Positions 49,322 through 62,458 of a DNA stretch of 64,000 bases are shown one piece after another. Under the pieces are notes generated by a model. That model did not search any database. It worked only from the letters and a program-made list of their open reading frames with translations, and was not told the origin of the DNA. Source of the stretch: Taxillus chinensis (taxonomy: Eukaryota; Streptophyta; Magnoliopsida; Santalales; Loranthaceae); the NCBI GenBank assembly GCA_023512835.1, contig CM042090.1, forward strand, positions 13,997,617 to 14,061,616. Reading direction: 5' to 3'. Within the stretch, counting starts at the first letter, position 1. Each line of letters begins with the position of its first letter. Position numbers and translations under genes: made by a program.

Positions 49322-51562
49322 GTAGCAAGACGCATAGATATATAAGTTACATTCTAATCGAAAGAAGTTTGTTACTCGTTACCCAAAAATACAATATGGG
49401 TGCATAGGTTATATTTTTATTGCACTTAATTTGTATATATGTAGACAGTGTAAATATCTGTAATTTCGGATTTTACCACATATATGGAATGCCTAATTTG
49501 GACATCTAAGGCTTCTATGGCAATGGAATGATGCTCTCTCATCTATAGTATGGTTTTATTTAAATTTTTCGCAAAGAATTCGTTAAATTATTACATGTTT
49601 TCTTTGAAGAAAGTCTTAATTCCCCTAACGCAACAAAAGTGACGACGAGATAAATAAGAACAATTACGAGGTCGACTGGCATATATATACAAAAAAACAC
49701 ACGTACATAATCGGAGGGAGGGACACAAGAGAGGAGGAACTCCTTACGTGAATAGTTTATCTTTTATCGGCCATCCTCAAAGGTATGTGTATATATATAC
49801 ATGTATTGGTCAAAAAGCTATAATTCTACAACATTAAAATTAGTAAATCTCATAAATAAGACGATGAACTGTTCATCTATCTACTTGCATGGATGGCAAA
49901 AGTGTTCAAAATCATATAATTTGGAGCCATTTTTTAATTTTTAAACTAATTAATAACCTTATCTCTATTCTCTAGCTTGTGTGTGTGTGTCTATATATCA
50001 ATTTGTAATACGTGTAAACTCAATAATAAGTGTATTTACGCGAATAGGGTAACAACAACAACAACAACAACAACAATAATGGACTAGCTAGTAATTTTTT
50101 TCCCATTCTCGAGGCCTAGTACAACGTAATCCTCCAACATATAATTAATACCAAAACAAAAATAGGAGGATGGATAAACCCAATGGAAAGCTTACACACG
50201 AAAAAGAATTCGTGCTAATTAATAAATTGTGGTGAAATAGAGGTACAGTGAGAGAGTTGGAAATGAACTCCGCTTTCATATATTACGTTGATAGTAATAG
50301 TTAATTTGATACATATATACATATAAATATATATAACCAAAATATGTAGAAGGGACACAATTAATACTAAACACCTCCAAGTGTTTTCAGGGTGTTTGTA
50401 TCATTCAAATCGTATGTAACAAAAATATTCTGCGATTGTATGGTTTTCTTTTACACTAGCCCATAAATTAATTGACAACACTTAAACTTAAAACCAACAA
50501 ATTACAAGTGCAATTTAATCGGTACAAGGTTTTCTAAATTCGTGGTCTAAAACTAAAAATTCATTTCACTAACGGGACAAGTTTCAATTTTGAAATTAAT
50601 GATCTAGAAACTCTCATGCATTCAAATTATAGCCATACTCCCGCGCATATTTTCTGGTTTGCGCTCGGGTACTTGCGACTAGAAAAACCCTAATTATATT
50701 GCATTCCATAATCAATATTAAACAAGATTATAACACTCACATCGATATATAGGACAATATCACCGAGAAAACATATAATTCTAAATCGTTATACAGTAAA
50801 ATAAGTGTGAAGAGAAACCCCTAAAAACACAAGTAGAACAATATAAATATGTTTAAAATATTAACGGCTTAACTTATTGATAGTTCATAGTGTTAGTGTC
50901 TCATATAAGCATGAGACATTGAAAATATTAATCTATTGACTGATCCTTCTTAGCATATGCCACCCTCATATTCAAATACAATTATATATTTTGCTATACA
51001 TAGATTATTATTAAATTCATCAAACGTAAGCGCACTTAATTTTTTTTTTTTTAAATCTAGTTTTAAATGATTCCTTCAATAATCTATGTGTGCACCGCCG
51101 ATGGATAAGATTGGAAATGTATGTAGTTGGTGCAATTTTTGTTTTTAATATAATGACCCATCCCCAAAATATATGGTCGGGTGAGCTTAAAATTAAACCA
51201 CCACGAATGTTTTTCACATTCCAAATACGCGTTACCAGGAATCCTTCATTATATATAACAATTAACAATAATTTGTTAATACCCCGTAACCCATTATAAC
51301 TAATAATAATTCATTTATAACAGTTAACCATAATTTGTTTATAACAGCCATTCGTTTCTTGCTTCACAGGTATAATTATATTAATTAAGACGGGTCCGTG
51401 AAAATTAACAAGCCAATTGGAAAAGCCTGGGCTTGCGGTTGCGGTTCCAATTCTATATAAATTGGAAGACACGCCAGAGTCGCCATTCATTGAAAGTGGT
51501 CTCTCTAACGCAACAGACAAGGGCCATTAAAGATTAGCATTAATTAATATAGTAGCGCAGCA
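49322..51562 (+). other. Spacer 8/9 (type B)
   Basis: No gene is visible. Standard type B spacer with a pure CAA tract near 50052-50078 and the shorter T-run variant near 51041-51052, shared with spacer 3/4. Confidence 0.7.
51445..51467 (+). promoter_or_regulatory. Core promoter of copy 9
   Basis: TATATAAAT at 51454-51462 with the same flanking arms, 109 nt before the ATG at 51563. Confidence 0.55.
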
Positions 51563-51837
51563 ATGGGATCGGCGGCTTTCTTCTTCTTCTTCTTCTTCTT
51601 CTTCCTTGTGGCGTGTTCTCGTCCTTCCAATGGTTCTGCTTCCGGGAACCCCGACTACCGGGATGCTCTGGCCAAGTCCATTCTCTTCTTCCAAGGCCAA
51701 CGCTCAGGCCATCTTCCCATCGGCCAAGGGATGACATGGAGGTCCCATTCCGGCCTCTCCGACGGCATCCTCGAAAATGTATGTATATATATACGCACTT
51801 GTTAAAAATAAGCTAATTAACATTTTATATATTCATT

Positions 51838-51875
<38 letters not shown>

Positions 51876-52895
51876 TATATGTATGTATATATATTGCAAA
51901 CATACATGCGCATGACAACGGGATTCATTCACGAAACTAAACTACCATATATATGATCCGTTTTCTTACTAGCTATTAGAAGCCTAATCACGTTCGTCAA
52001 GCGGATTGTGTTACTTTCCGTGACTAATCAATCAGGGATAAAATTTTGGCATGAAAATTAAAGAAAAGCGAAATGATTACATTAATGTCTAGAAGCACGT
52101 AGGCAATAGAATAGTGTAAATTGAATTAAATACAATTTGGTATTTTGGAATGAAAAGAAACACAGAGGTTAATTTCAGCTAGCGCGTATGACTATAATTA
52201 AGCACCTGATGGAATAGCAGTACGTGAACGTCTATATTTAGTGTGAGCTTTTCCTCTCGGCTACGAATTAACTGGAAGACTCACGTAATTAGTGTGTTTC
52301 GTTTCCAGGTGAATTTGACCGGCGGCTACTACGACGCCGGCGACAATGTCAAATTCAACTTCCCAATGGCCTTCACCACCACCATGCTCTCTTGGGGCAT
52401 CCTCGAGAACGGCAAGCGCATGGGCGACGAGCTCAGCGCTGCCCGTGAAGCTGTCCGATGGAGCACCGACTACCTTCTCAAGTGTGCTTCCAGCCTCCCT
52501 GACCGCCTCTATGTTGGCGTTGGGGATCCCAATGCCGACCACAGCTGCTGGGAGCGCCCAGAGGACATGGACACCCCCCCGGACCGTCTACTTTGTCACG
52601 CCAGCAAAGCCCGGCTCTGATGTCGCCGCCGAGACCGCGGCAGCGCTGGCTGCTGCCTCCCTAGTGTTCCGGTCGACGGACCCAAGATACGCGGCAAAGC
52701 TACTGAGCACGGCGAGGGTTGTGTATGACTTTGCATCCCAGCACCTTGGCACGTACAGTGACTCACTCGGCGGCAGCGTTTGCCCATTCTACTGCTCCTA
52801 TTCCGGATATCAGGTATAGCCCATTGTTTGTCCCTTGTTCCATAATTAATTGTGACATGATTTCAGCATTTAATTAAAATTGTGACGGGTTGATA

Positions 52896-52932
<37 letters not shown>

Positions 52933-54093
52933 ATATAAACATATGCCGATTCACGTCATGCATTTAATCTAATGGGATTTTCCATTTTTCCTTCAATTGG
53001 GAGCAGGACGAGTTGATGTGGGGAGCTGCATGGTTATTTAGGGCAACAAAGGACGCAAAATATTTAAGTATTGCCAACTCTTTTGGAACTAGCAATGCGC
53101 CGGACATCTTCAGTTGGGACAACAAGTACGCAGGCGCATATGTTCTCCTGTCAAGGGTAACGTTCACCAACTTAATTTTCAAATTGCATGTGTACGTGTT
53201 AATTAAATATGTTTCGCAACTTTCTCTGAACTAATTAGTACACGCTGTTTTTCCTTTTAGGGGGCTTTATTGAACAAAAACACGAATTTGTTCCAATTCG
53301 GTGAGGCGGCCGAAAATTTTGTGTGCCGCATTATTCCACAATCTCCTTCGTCCAGCACACAATACACACAAGGTGAAAAAAAGAAGAAGAGAGAGAGAAT
53401 GAGAGTCTCCTGTTAGTGTTGATTATATATCGATTGAGTGAGACGACAATCTAAAGTTAAACTTTACCATGTATGTTTATATGTGTGTAGGTGGACTCAT
53501 GTTTAAGCTATCAGGAAGCAATCTCCAATACGTAACAGCCATTAATTTTCTTCTTACAACTTACTCCAAGTATATGAGTGCATCAAAGCATACATTCAAT
53601 TGTGGCGGCCTCCAAGTCACCCCACATTCTCTACGATTGCTTGTAAAACAACAGGTAATAACTCCGTGTTTGATTAGCATACAAAAACACACACATACAC
53701 TTTGTTAATCGATGCTTATTGTTTAATTATGAGCACAGGAACTAATTCGCTTCTACTTTTAGGTGGACTACATTTTAGGGGTAAACCCTCTGGGCATGTC
53801 ATTCATGGTAGGATTTGGGACAAATTACCCACAAAGAATCCACCACAGAGGGGCATCCATACCTTCAATGAGAGACCATCCACAGAAAATATTTTGTGAA
53901 AATGGCATGGACTACTTTCATACACAAAACCCAAATCCAAACAAGTTAATCGGAGCCGTTGTAGGTGGCCCGGACCAAAATGATGGGTATCCAGGATGGT
54001 CGTGATGACTACGATCATTCGGAACCTGCCACTTACACCAATGCCGCTTTGGTTGGCTCTCTAGCATACTTGACCACATTCGATTCTCATTAA
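51563..54093 (+). pseudogene. Copy 9: GH9 pseudogene, frameshifts in exons 2 and 6
   Basis: Exon equivalents are 51563..51778, 52309..52813, 53007..53156, 53261..53372, 53491..53654 and 53763..54093. The seven-C run at 52574-52580 truncates exon 2, and the extra G at 53994-53995 destroys the C-terminal catalytic signature. Exon 4 has Gly. The extra G goes with the CCGG state of a downstream marker (GTCGACCGG near 54444), as in copies 2, 3 and 11. That makes the lesion part of an inherited haplotype block rather than random noise. Confidence 0.88.
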
Positions 54094-56336
54094 GTAGCAA
54101 GACGCATAGATATATAAGTTACATTCTAATCGAAAGAAGTTTGTTACTCGTTACCCAAAAATACAATATGGGTGCATAGGTTATATTTTTATTGCACTTA
54201 ATTTGTATATATGTAGACAGTGTAAATATCTGTAATTTCGGATTTTACCACATATATGGAATGCCTAATTTGGACATCTAAGGCTTCTATGGCAATGGAA
54301 TGATGCTCTCTCATCTATAGTATGGTTTTATTTAAATTTTTCGCAAAGAATTCGTTAAATTATTACATGTTTTCTTTGAAGAAAGTCTTAATTCCCCTAA
54401 CGCAACAAAAGTGACGACGAGATAAATAAGAACAATTACGAGGTCGACCGGCATATATATACAAAAAAACACACGTACATAATCGGAGGGAGGGACACAA
54501 GAGAGGAGGAACTCCTTACGTGAATAGTTTATCTTTTATCGGCCATCCTCAAAGGTATGTGTATATATATACATGTATTGGTCAAAAAGCTATAATTCTA
54601 CAACATTAAAATTAGTAAATCTCATAAATAAGACGATGAACTGTTCATCTATCTACTTGCATGGATGGCAAAAGTGTTCAAAATCATATAATTTGGAGCC
54701 ATTTTTTAATTTTTAAACTAATTAATAACCTTATCTCTATTCTCTAGCTTGTGTGTGTGTGTCTATATATCAATTTGTAATACGTGTAAACTCAATAATA
54801 AGTGTATTTACGCGAATAGGGTAACAACAACAACAACAACAACAACAATAATGGACTAGCTAGTAATTTTTTTCCCATTCTCGAGGCCTAGTACAACGTA
54901 ATCCTCCAACATATAATTAATACCAAAACAAAAATAGGAGGATGGATAAACCCAATGGAAAGCTTACACACGAAAAAGAATTCGTGCTAATTAATAAATT
55001 GTGGTGAAATAGAGGTACAGTGAGAGAGTTGGAAATGAACTCCGCTTTCATATATTACGTTGATAGTAATAGTTAATTTGATACATATATACATATAAAT
55101 ATATATAACCAAAATATGTAGAAGGGACACAATTAATACTAAACACCTCCAAGTGTTTTCAGGGTGTTTGTATCATTCAAATCGTATGTAACAAAAATAT
55201 TCTGCGATTGTATGGTTTTCTTTTACACTAGCCCATAAATTAATTGACAACACTTAAACTTAAAACCAACAAATTACAAGTGCAATTTAATCGGTACAAG
55301 GTTTTCTAAATTCGTGGTCTAAAACTAAAAATTCATTTCACTAACGGGACAAGTTTCAATTTTGAAATTAATGATCTAGAAACTCTCATGCATTCAAATT
55401 ATAGCCATACTCCCGCGCATATTTTCTGGTTTTGCGCTCGGGTACTTGCGACTAGAAAAACCCTAATTATATTGCATTCCATAATCAATATTAAACAAGA
55501 TTATAACACTCACATCGATATATAGGACAATATCACCGAGAAAACATATAATTCTAAATCGTTATACAGTAAAATAAGTGTGAAGAGAAACCCCTAAAAA
55601 CACAAGTAGAACAATATAAATATGTTTAAAATATTAACGGCTTAACTTATTGATAGTTCATAGTGTTAGTGTCTCATATAAGCATGAGACATTGAAAATA
55701 TTAATCTATTGACTGATCCTTCTTAGCATATGCCACCCTCATATTCAAATACAATTATATATTTTGCTATACATAGATTATTATTAAATTCATCAAACGT
55801 AAGCGCACTTAATTTTTTTTTTTTTTAAATCTAGTTTTAAATGATTCCTTCAATAATCTATGTGTGCACCGCCGATGGATAAGATTGGAAATGTATGTAG
55901 TTGGTGCAATTTTTGTTTTTAATATAATGACCCATCCCCAAAATATATGGTCGGGTGAGCTTAAAATTAAACCACCACGAATGTTTTTCACATTCCAAAT
56001 ACGCGTTACCAGGAATCCTTCATTATATATAACAATTAACAATAATTTGTTAATACCCCGTAACCCATTATAACTAATAATAATTCATTTATAACAGTTA
56101 ACCATAATTTGTTTATAACAGCCATTCGTTTCTTGCTTCACGGGTATAATTATATTAATTAAGACGGGTCCGTGAAAATTAACAAGCCAATTGGAAAAGC
56201 CTGGGCTTGCGGTTGCGGTTCCAATTCTATATAAATTGGAAGACACGCCAGAGTCGCCATTCATTGAAAGTGGTCTCTCTAACGCAACAGACAAGGGCCA
56301 TTAAAGATTAGCATTAATTAATATAGTAGCGCAGCA
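54094..56336 (+). other. Spacer 9/10 (type B)
   Basis: No gene is visible. It carries GTCGACCGG downstream of copy 9, an extra T in GGTTTTGCGC near 55430, and CACGGGTATAAT near 56141 in the promoter-proximal part. The last is shared only with spacer 10/11. Confidence 0.75.
56219..56241 (+). promoter_or_regulatory. Core promoter of copy 10
   Basis: TATATAAAT at 56228-56236 with the same flanking arms, 109 nt before the ATG at 56337. Confidence 0.55.
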
Positions 56337-56611
56337 ATGGGATCGGCGGCTTTCTTCTTCTTCTTCTTCTTCTTCTTCCTTGTGGCGTGTTCTCGTCCTT
56401 CCAATGGTTCTGCTTCCGGGAACCCCGACTACCGGGATGCTCTGGCCAAGTCCATTCTCTTCTTCCAAGGCCAACGCTCAGGCCATCTTCCCATCGGCCA
56501 AGGGATGACATGGAGGTCCCATTCCGGCCTCTCCGACGGCATCCTCGAAAATGTATGTATATATATACGCACTTGTTAAAAATAAGCTAATTAACATTTT
56601 ATATATTCATT

Positions 56612-56652
<41 letters not shown>

Positions 56653-57659
56653 ATATATTGCAAACATACATGCGCATGACAACGGGATTCATTCACGAAA
56701 CTAAACTACCATATATATGATCCGTTTTCTTACTAGCTATTAGAAGCCTAATCACGTTCGTCAAGCGGATTGTGTTACTTTCCGTGACTAATCAATCAGG
56801 GATAAAATTTTGGCATGAAAATTAAAGAAAAGCGAAATGATTACATTAATGTCTAGAAGCACGTAGGCAATAGAATAGTGTAAATTGAATTAAATACAAT
56901 TTGGTATTTTGGAATGAAAAGAAACACAGAGGTTAATTTCAGCTAGCGCGTATGACTATAATTAAGCACCTGATGGAATAGCAGTACGTGAACGTCTATA
57001 TTTAGTGTGAGCTTTTCCTCTCGGCTACGAATTAACTGGAAGACTCACGTAATTAGTGTGTTTCGTTTCCAGGTGAATTTGACCGGCGGCTACTACGACG
57101 CCGGCGACAATGTCAAATTCAACTTCCCAATGGCCTTCACCACCACCATGCTCTCTTGGGGTATCCTCGAGAACGGCAAGCGCATGGGCGACGAGCTCAG
57201 CGCTGCCCGTGAAGCTGTCCGATGGAGCACCGACTACCTTCTCAAGTGTGCTTCCAGCCTCCCTGACCGCCTCTATGTTGGCGTTGGGGATCCCAATGCC
57301 GACCACAGCTGCTGGGAGCGCCCAGAGGACATGGACACCCCCCCGGACCGTCTACTTTGTCACGCCAGCAAAGCCCGGCTCTGATGTCGCCGCCGAGACC
57401 GCGGCAGCGCTGGCTGCTGCCTCCCTAGTGTTCCGGTCGACGGACCCAAGATACGCGGCAAAGCTACTGAGCACGGCGAGGGTTGTGTATGACTTTGCAT
57501 CCCAGCACCTTGGCACGTACAGTGACTCACTCGGCGGCAGCGTTTGCCCATTCTACTGCTCCTATTCCGGATATCAGGTATAGCCCATTGTTTGTCCCTT
57601 GTTCCATAATTAATTGTGACATGATTTCAGCATTTAATTAAAATTGTGACGGGTTGATA

Positions 57660-57696
<37 letters not shown>

Positions 57697-58856
57697 ATAT
57701 AAACATATGCCGATTCACGTCATGCATTTAATCTAATGGGATTTTCCATTTTTCCTTCAATTGGGAGCAGGACGAGTTGATGTGGGGAGCTGCATGGTTA
57801 TTTAGGGCAACAAAGGACGCAAAATATTTAAGTATTGCCAACTCTTTTGGAACTAGCAATGCGCCGGACATCTTCAGTTGGGACAACAAGTACGCAGGCG
57901 CATATGTTCTCCTGTCAAGGGTAACGTTCACCAACTTAATTTTCAAATTGCATGTGTACGTGTTAATTAAATATGTTTCGCAACTTTCTCTGAACTAATT
58001 AGTACACGCTGTTTTTCCTTTTAGGGGGCTTTATTGAACAAAAACACGAATTTGTTCCAATTCGGTGAGGCGGCCGAAAATTTTGTGTGCCGCATTATTC
58101 CACAATCTCCTTCGTCCAGCACACAATACACACAAGGTGAAAAAAAGAAGAAGAGAGAGAGAATGAGAGTCTCCTGTTAGTGTTGATTATATATCGATTG
58201 AGTGAGACGACAATCTAAAGTTAAACTTTACCATGTATGTTTATATGTGTGTAGGTGGACTCATGTTTAAGCTATCAGGAAGCAATCTCCAATACGTAAC
58301 AGCCATTAATTTTCTTCTTACAACTTACTCCAAGTATATGAGTGCATCAAAGCATACATTCAATTGTGGCGGCCTCCAAGTCACCCCACATTCTCTACGA
58401 TTGCTTGTAAAACAACAGGTAATAACTCCGTGTTTGATTAGCATACAAAAACACACACATACACTTTGTTAATCGATGCTTATTGTTTAATTATGAGCAC
58501 AGGAACTAATTCGCTTCTACTTTTAGGTGGACTACATTTTAGGGGTAAACCCTCTGGGCATGTCATTCATGGTAGGATTTGGGACAAATTACCCACAAAG
58601 AATCCACCACAGAGGGGCATCCATACCTTCAATGAGAGACCATCCACAGAAAATATTTTGTGAAAATGGCATGGACTACTTTCATACACAAAACCCAAAT
58701 CCAAACAAGTTAATCGGAGCCGTTGTAGGTGGCCCGGACCAAAATGATGGGTATCCAGATGGTCGTGATGACTACGGTCATTCGGAACCTGCCACTTACA
58801 CCAATGCCGCTTTGGTTGGCTCTCTAGCATACTTGACCACATTCGATTCTCATTAA
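56337..58856 (+). pseudogene. Copy 10: GH9 endoglucanase with a single exon-2 frameshift
   Basis: Exon equivalents are 56337..56552, 57073..57577, 57771..57920, 58025..58136, 58255..58418 and 58527..58856. The seven-C run at 57338-57344 is the only break. A synonymous change (GGT for GGC in SWGIL near 57162) is shared only with copy 11. Exon 4 has Gly and exon 6 has Gly before HSEP. Both GH9 signatures are intact in the downstream exons. Confidence 0.85.
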
Positions 58857-61098
58857 GTAGCAAGACGCATAGATATATAAGTTACATTCTAATCGAAAGA
58901 AGTTTGTTACTCGTTACCCAAAAATACAATATGGGTGCATAGGTTATATTTTTATTGCACTTAATTTGTATATATGTAGACAGTGTAAATATCTGTAATT
59001 TCGGATTTTACCACATATATGGAATGCCTAATTTGGACATCTAAGGCTTCTATGGCAATGGAATGATGCTCTCTCATCTATAGTATGGTTTTATTTAAAT
59101 TTTTCGCAAAGAATTCGTTAAATTATTACATGTTTTCTTTGAAGAAAGTCTTAATTCCCCTAACGCAACAAAAGTGACGACGAGATAAATAAGAACAATT
59201 ACGAGGTCGACTGGCATATATATACAAAAAAACACACGTACATAATCGGAGGGAGGGACACAAGAGAGGAGGAACTCCTTACGTGAATAGTTTATCTTTT
59301 ATCGGCCATCCTCAAAGGTATGTGTATATATATACATGTATTGGTCAAAAAGCTATAATTCTACAACATTAAAATTAGTAAATCTCATAAATAAGACGAT
59401 GAACTGTTCATCTATCTACTTGCATGGATGGCAAAAGTGTTCAAAATCATATAATTTGGAGCCATTTTTTAATTTTTAAACTAATTAATAACCTTATCTC
59501 TATTCTCTAGCTTGTGTGTGTGTGTCTATATATCAATTTGTAATACGTGTAAACTCAATAATAAGTGTATTTACGCGAATAGGGTAACAACAACAACAAC
59601 AACAACAACAATAATGGACTAGCTAGTAATTTTTTTCCCATTCTCGAGGCCTAGTACAACGTAATCCTCCAACATATAATTAATACCAAAACAAAAATAG
59701 GAGGATGGATAAACCCAATGGAAAGCTTACACACGAAAAAGAATTCGTGCTAATTAATAAATTGTGGTGAAATAGAGGTACAGTGAGAGAGTTGGAAATG
59801 AACTCCGCTTTCATATATTACGTTGATAGTAATAGTTAATTTGATACATATATACATATAAATATATATAACCAAAATATGTAGAAGGGACACAATTAAT
59901 ACTAAACACCTCCAAGTGTTTTCAGGGTGTTTGTATCATTCAAATCGTATGTAACAAAAATATTCTGCGATTGTATGGTTTTCTTTTACACTAGCCCATA
60001 AATTAATTGACAACACTTAAACTTAAAACCAACAAATTACAAGTGCAATTTAATCGGTACAAGGTTTTCTAAATTCGTGGTCTAAAACTAAAAATTCATT
60101 TCACTAACGGGACAAGTTTCAATTTTGAAATTAATGATCTAGAAACTCTCATGCATTCAAATTATAGCCATACTCCCGCGCATATTTTCTGGTTTGCGCT
60201 CGGGTACTTGCGACTAGAAAAACCCTAATTATATTGCATTCCATAATCAATATTAAACAAGATTATAACACTCACATCGATATATAGGACAATATCACCG
60301 AGAAAACATATAATTCTAAATCGTTATACAGTAAAATAAGTGTGAAGAGAAACCCCTAAAAACACAAGTAGAACAATATAAATATGTTTAAAATATTAAC
60401 GGCTTAACTTATTGATAGTTCATAGTGTTAGTGTCTCATATAAGCATGAGACATTGAAAATATTAATCTATTGACTGATCCTTCTTAGCATATGCCACCC
60501 TCATATTCAAATACAATTATATATTTTGCTATACATAGATTATTATTAAATTCATCAAACGTAAGCGCACTTAATTTTTTTTTTTTTTAAATCTAGTTTT
60601 AAATGATTCCTTCAATAATCTATGTGTGCACCGCCGATGGATAAGATTGGAAATGTATGTAGTTGGTGCAATTTTTGTTTTTAATATAATGACCCATCCC
60701 CAAAATATATGGTCGGGTGAGCTTAAAATTAAACCACCACGAATGTTTTTCACATTCCAAATACGCGTTACCAGGAATCCTTCATTATATATAACAATTA
60801 ACAATAATTTGTTAATACCCCGTAACCCATTATAACTAATAATAATTCATTTATAACAGTTAACCATAATTTGTTTATAACAGCCATTCGTTTCTTGCTT
60901 CACGGGTATAATTATATTAATTAAGACGGGTCCGTGAAAATTAACAAGCCAATTGGAAAAGCCTGGGCTTGCGGTTGCGGTTCCAATTCTATATAAATTG
61001 GAAGACACGCCAGAGTCGCCATTCATTGAAAGTGGTCTCTCTAACGCAACAGACAAGGGCCATTAAAGATTAGCATTAATTAATATAGTAGCGCAGCA
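58857..61098 (+). other. Spacer 10/11 (type B)
   Basis: No gene is visible. It has GTCGACTGG downstream of copy 10 and CACGGGTATAAT near 60901, shared with spacer 9/10. Otherwise it matches reference type B. Confidence 0.7.
60981..61003 (+). promoter_or_regulatory. Core promoter of copy 11
   Basis: TATATAAAT at 60990-60998 with the same flanking arms, 109 nt before the ATG at 61099. Confidence 0.55.
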
Positions 61099-61379
61099 AT
61101 GGGATCGGCGGCTTTCTTCTTCTTCTTCTTCTTCTTCTTCCTTGTGGCGTGTTCTCGTCCTTCCAATGGTTCTGCTTCCGGGAACCCCGACTACCGGGAT
61201 GCTCTGGCCAAGTCCATTCTCTTCTTCCAAGGCCAACGCTCAGGCCATCTTCCCATCGGCCAAGGGATGACATGGAGGTCCCATTCCGGCCTCTCCGACG
61301 GCATCCTCGAAAATGTATGTATATATATACGCACTTGTTAAAAATAAGCTAATTAACATTTTATATATTCATTTGCATA

Positions 61380-61410
<31 letters not shown>

Positions 61411-62425
61411 GTATGTATATATATTGCAAACATACATGCGCATGACAACGGGATTCATTCACGAAACTAAACTACCATATATATGATCCGTTTTCTTACT
61501 AGCTATTAGAAGCCTAATCACGTTCGTCAAGCGGATTGTGTTACTTTCCGTGACTAATCAATCAGGGATAAAATTTTGGCATGAAAATTAAAGAAAAGCG
61601 AAATGATTACATTAATGTCTAGAAGCACGTAGGCAATAGAATAGTGTAAATTGAATTAAATACAATTTGGTATTTTGGAATGAAAAGAAACACAGAGGTT
61701 AATTTCAGCTAGCGCGTATGACTATAATTAAGCACCTGATGGAATAGCAGTACGTGAACGTCTATATTTAGTGTGAGCTTTTCCTCTCGGCTACGAATTA
61801 ACTGGAAGACTCACGTAATTAGTGTGTTTCGTTTCCAGGTGAATTTGACCGGCGGCTACTACGACGCCGGCGACAATGTCAAATTCAACTTCCCAATGGC
61901 CTTCACCACCACCATGCTCTCTTGGGGTATCCTCGAGAACGGCAAGCGCATGGGCGACGAGCTCAGCGCTGCCCGTGAAGCTGTCCGATGGAGCACCGAC
62001 TACCTTCTCAAGTGTGCTTCCAGCCTCCCTGACCGCCTCTATGTTGGCGTTGGGGATCCCAATGCCGACCACAGCTGCTGGGAGCGCCCAGAGGACATGG
62101 ACACCCCCCCGGACCGTCTACTTTGTCACGCCAGCAAAGCCCGGCTCTGATGTCGCCGCCGAGACCGCGGCAGCGCTGGCTGCTGCCTCCCTAGTGTTCC
62201 GGTCGACGGACCCAAGATACGCGGCAAAGCTACTGAGCACGGCGAGGGTTGTGTATGACTTTGCATCCCAGCACCTTGGCACGTACAGTGACTCACTCGG
62301 CGGCAGCGTTTGCCCATTCTACTGCTCCTATTCCGGATATCAGGTATAGCCCATTGTTTGTCCCTTGTTCCATAATTAATTGTGACATGATTTCAGCATT
62401 TAATTAAAATTGTGACGGGTTGATA

Positions 62426-62458
<33 letters not shown>

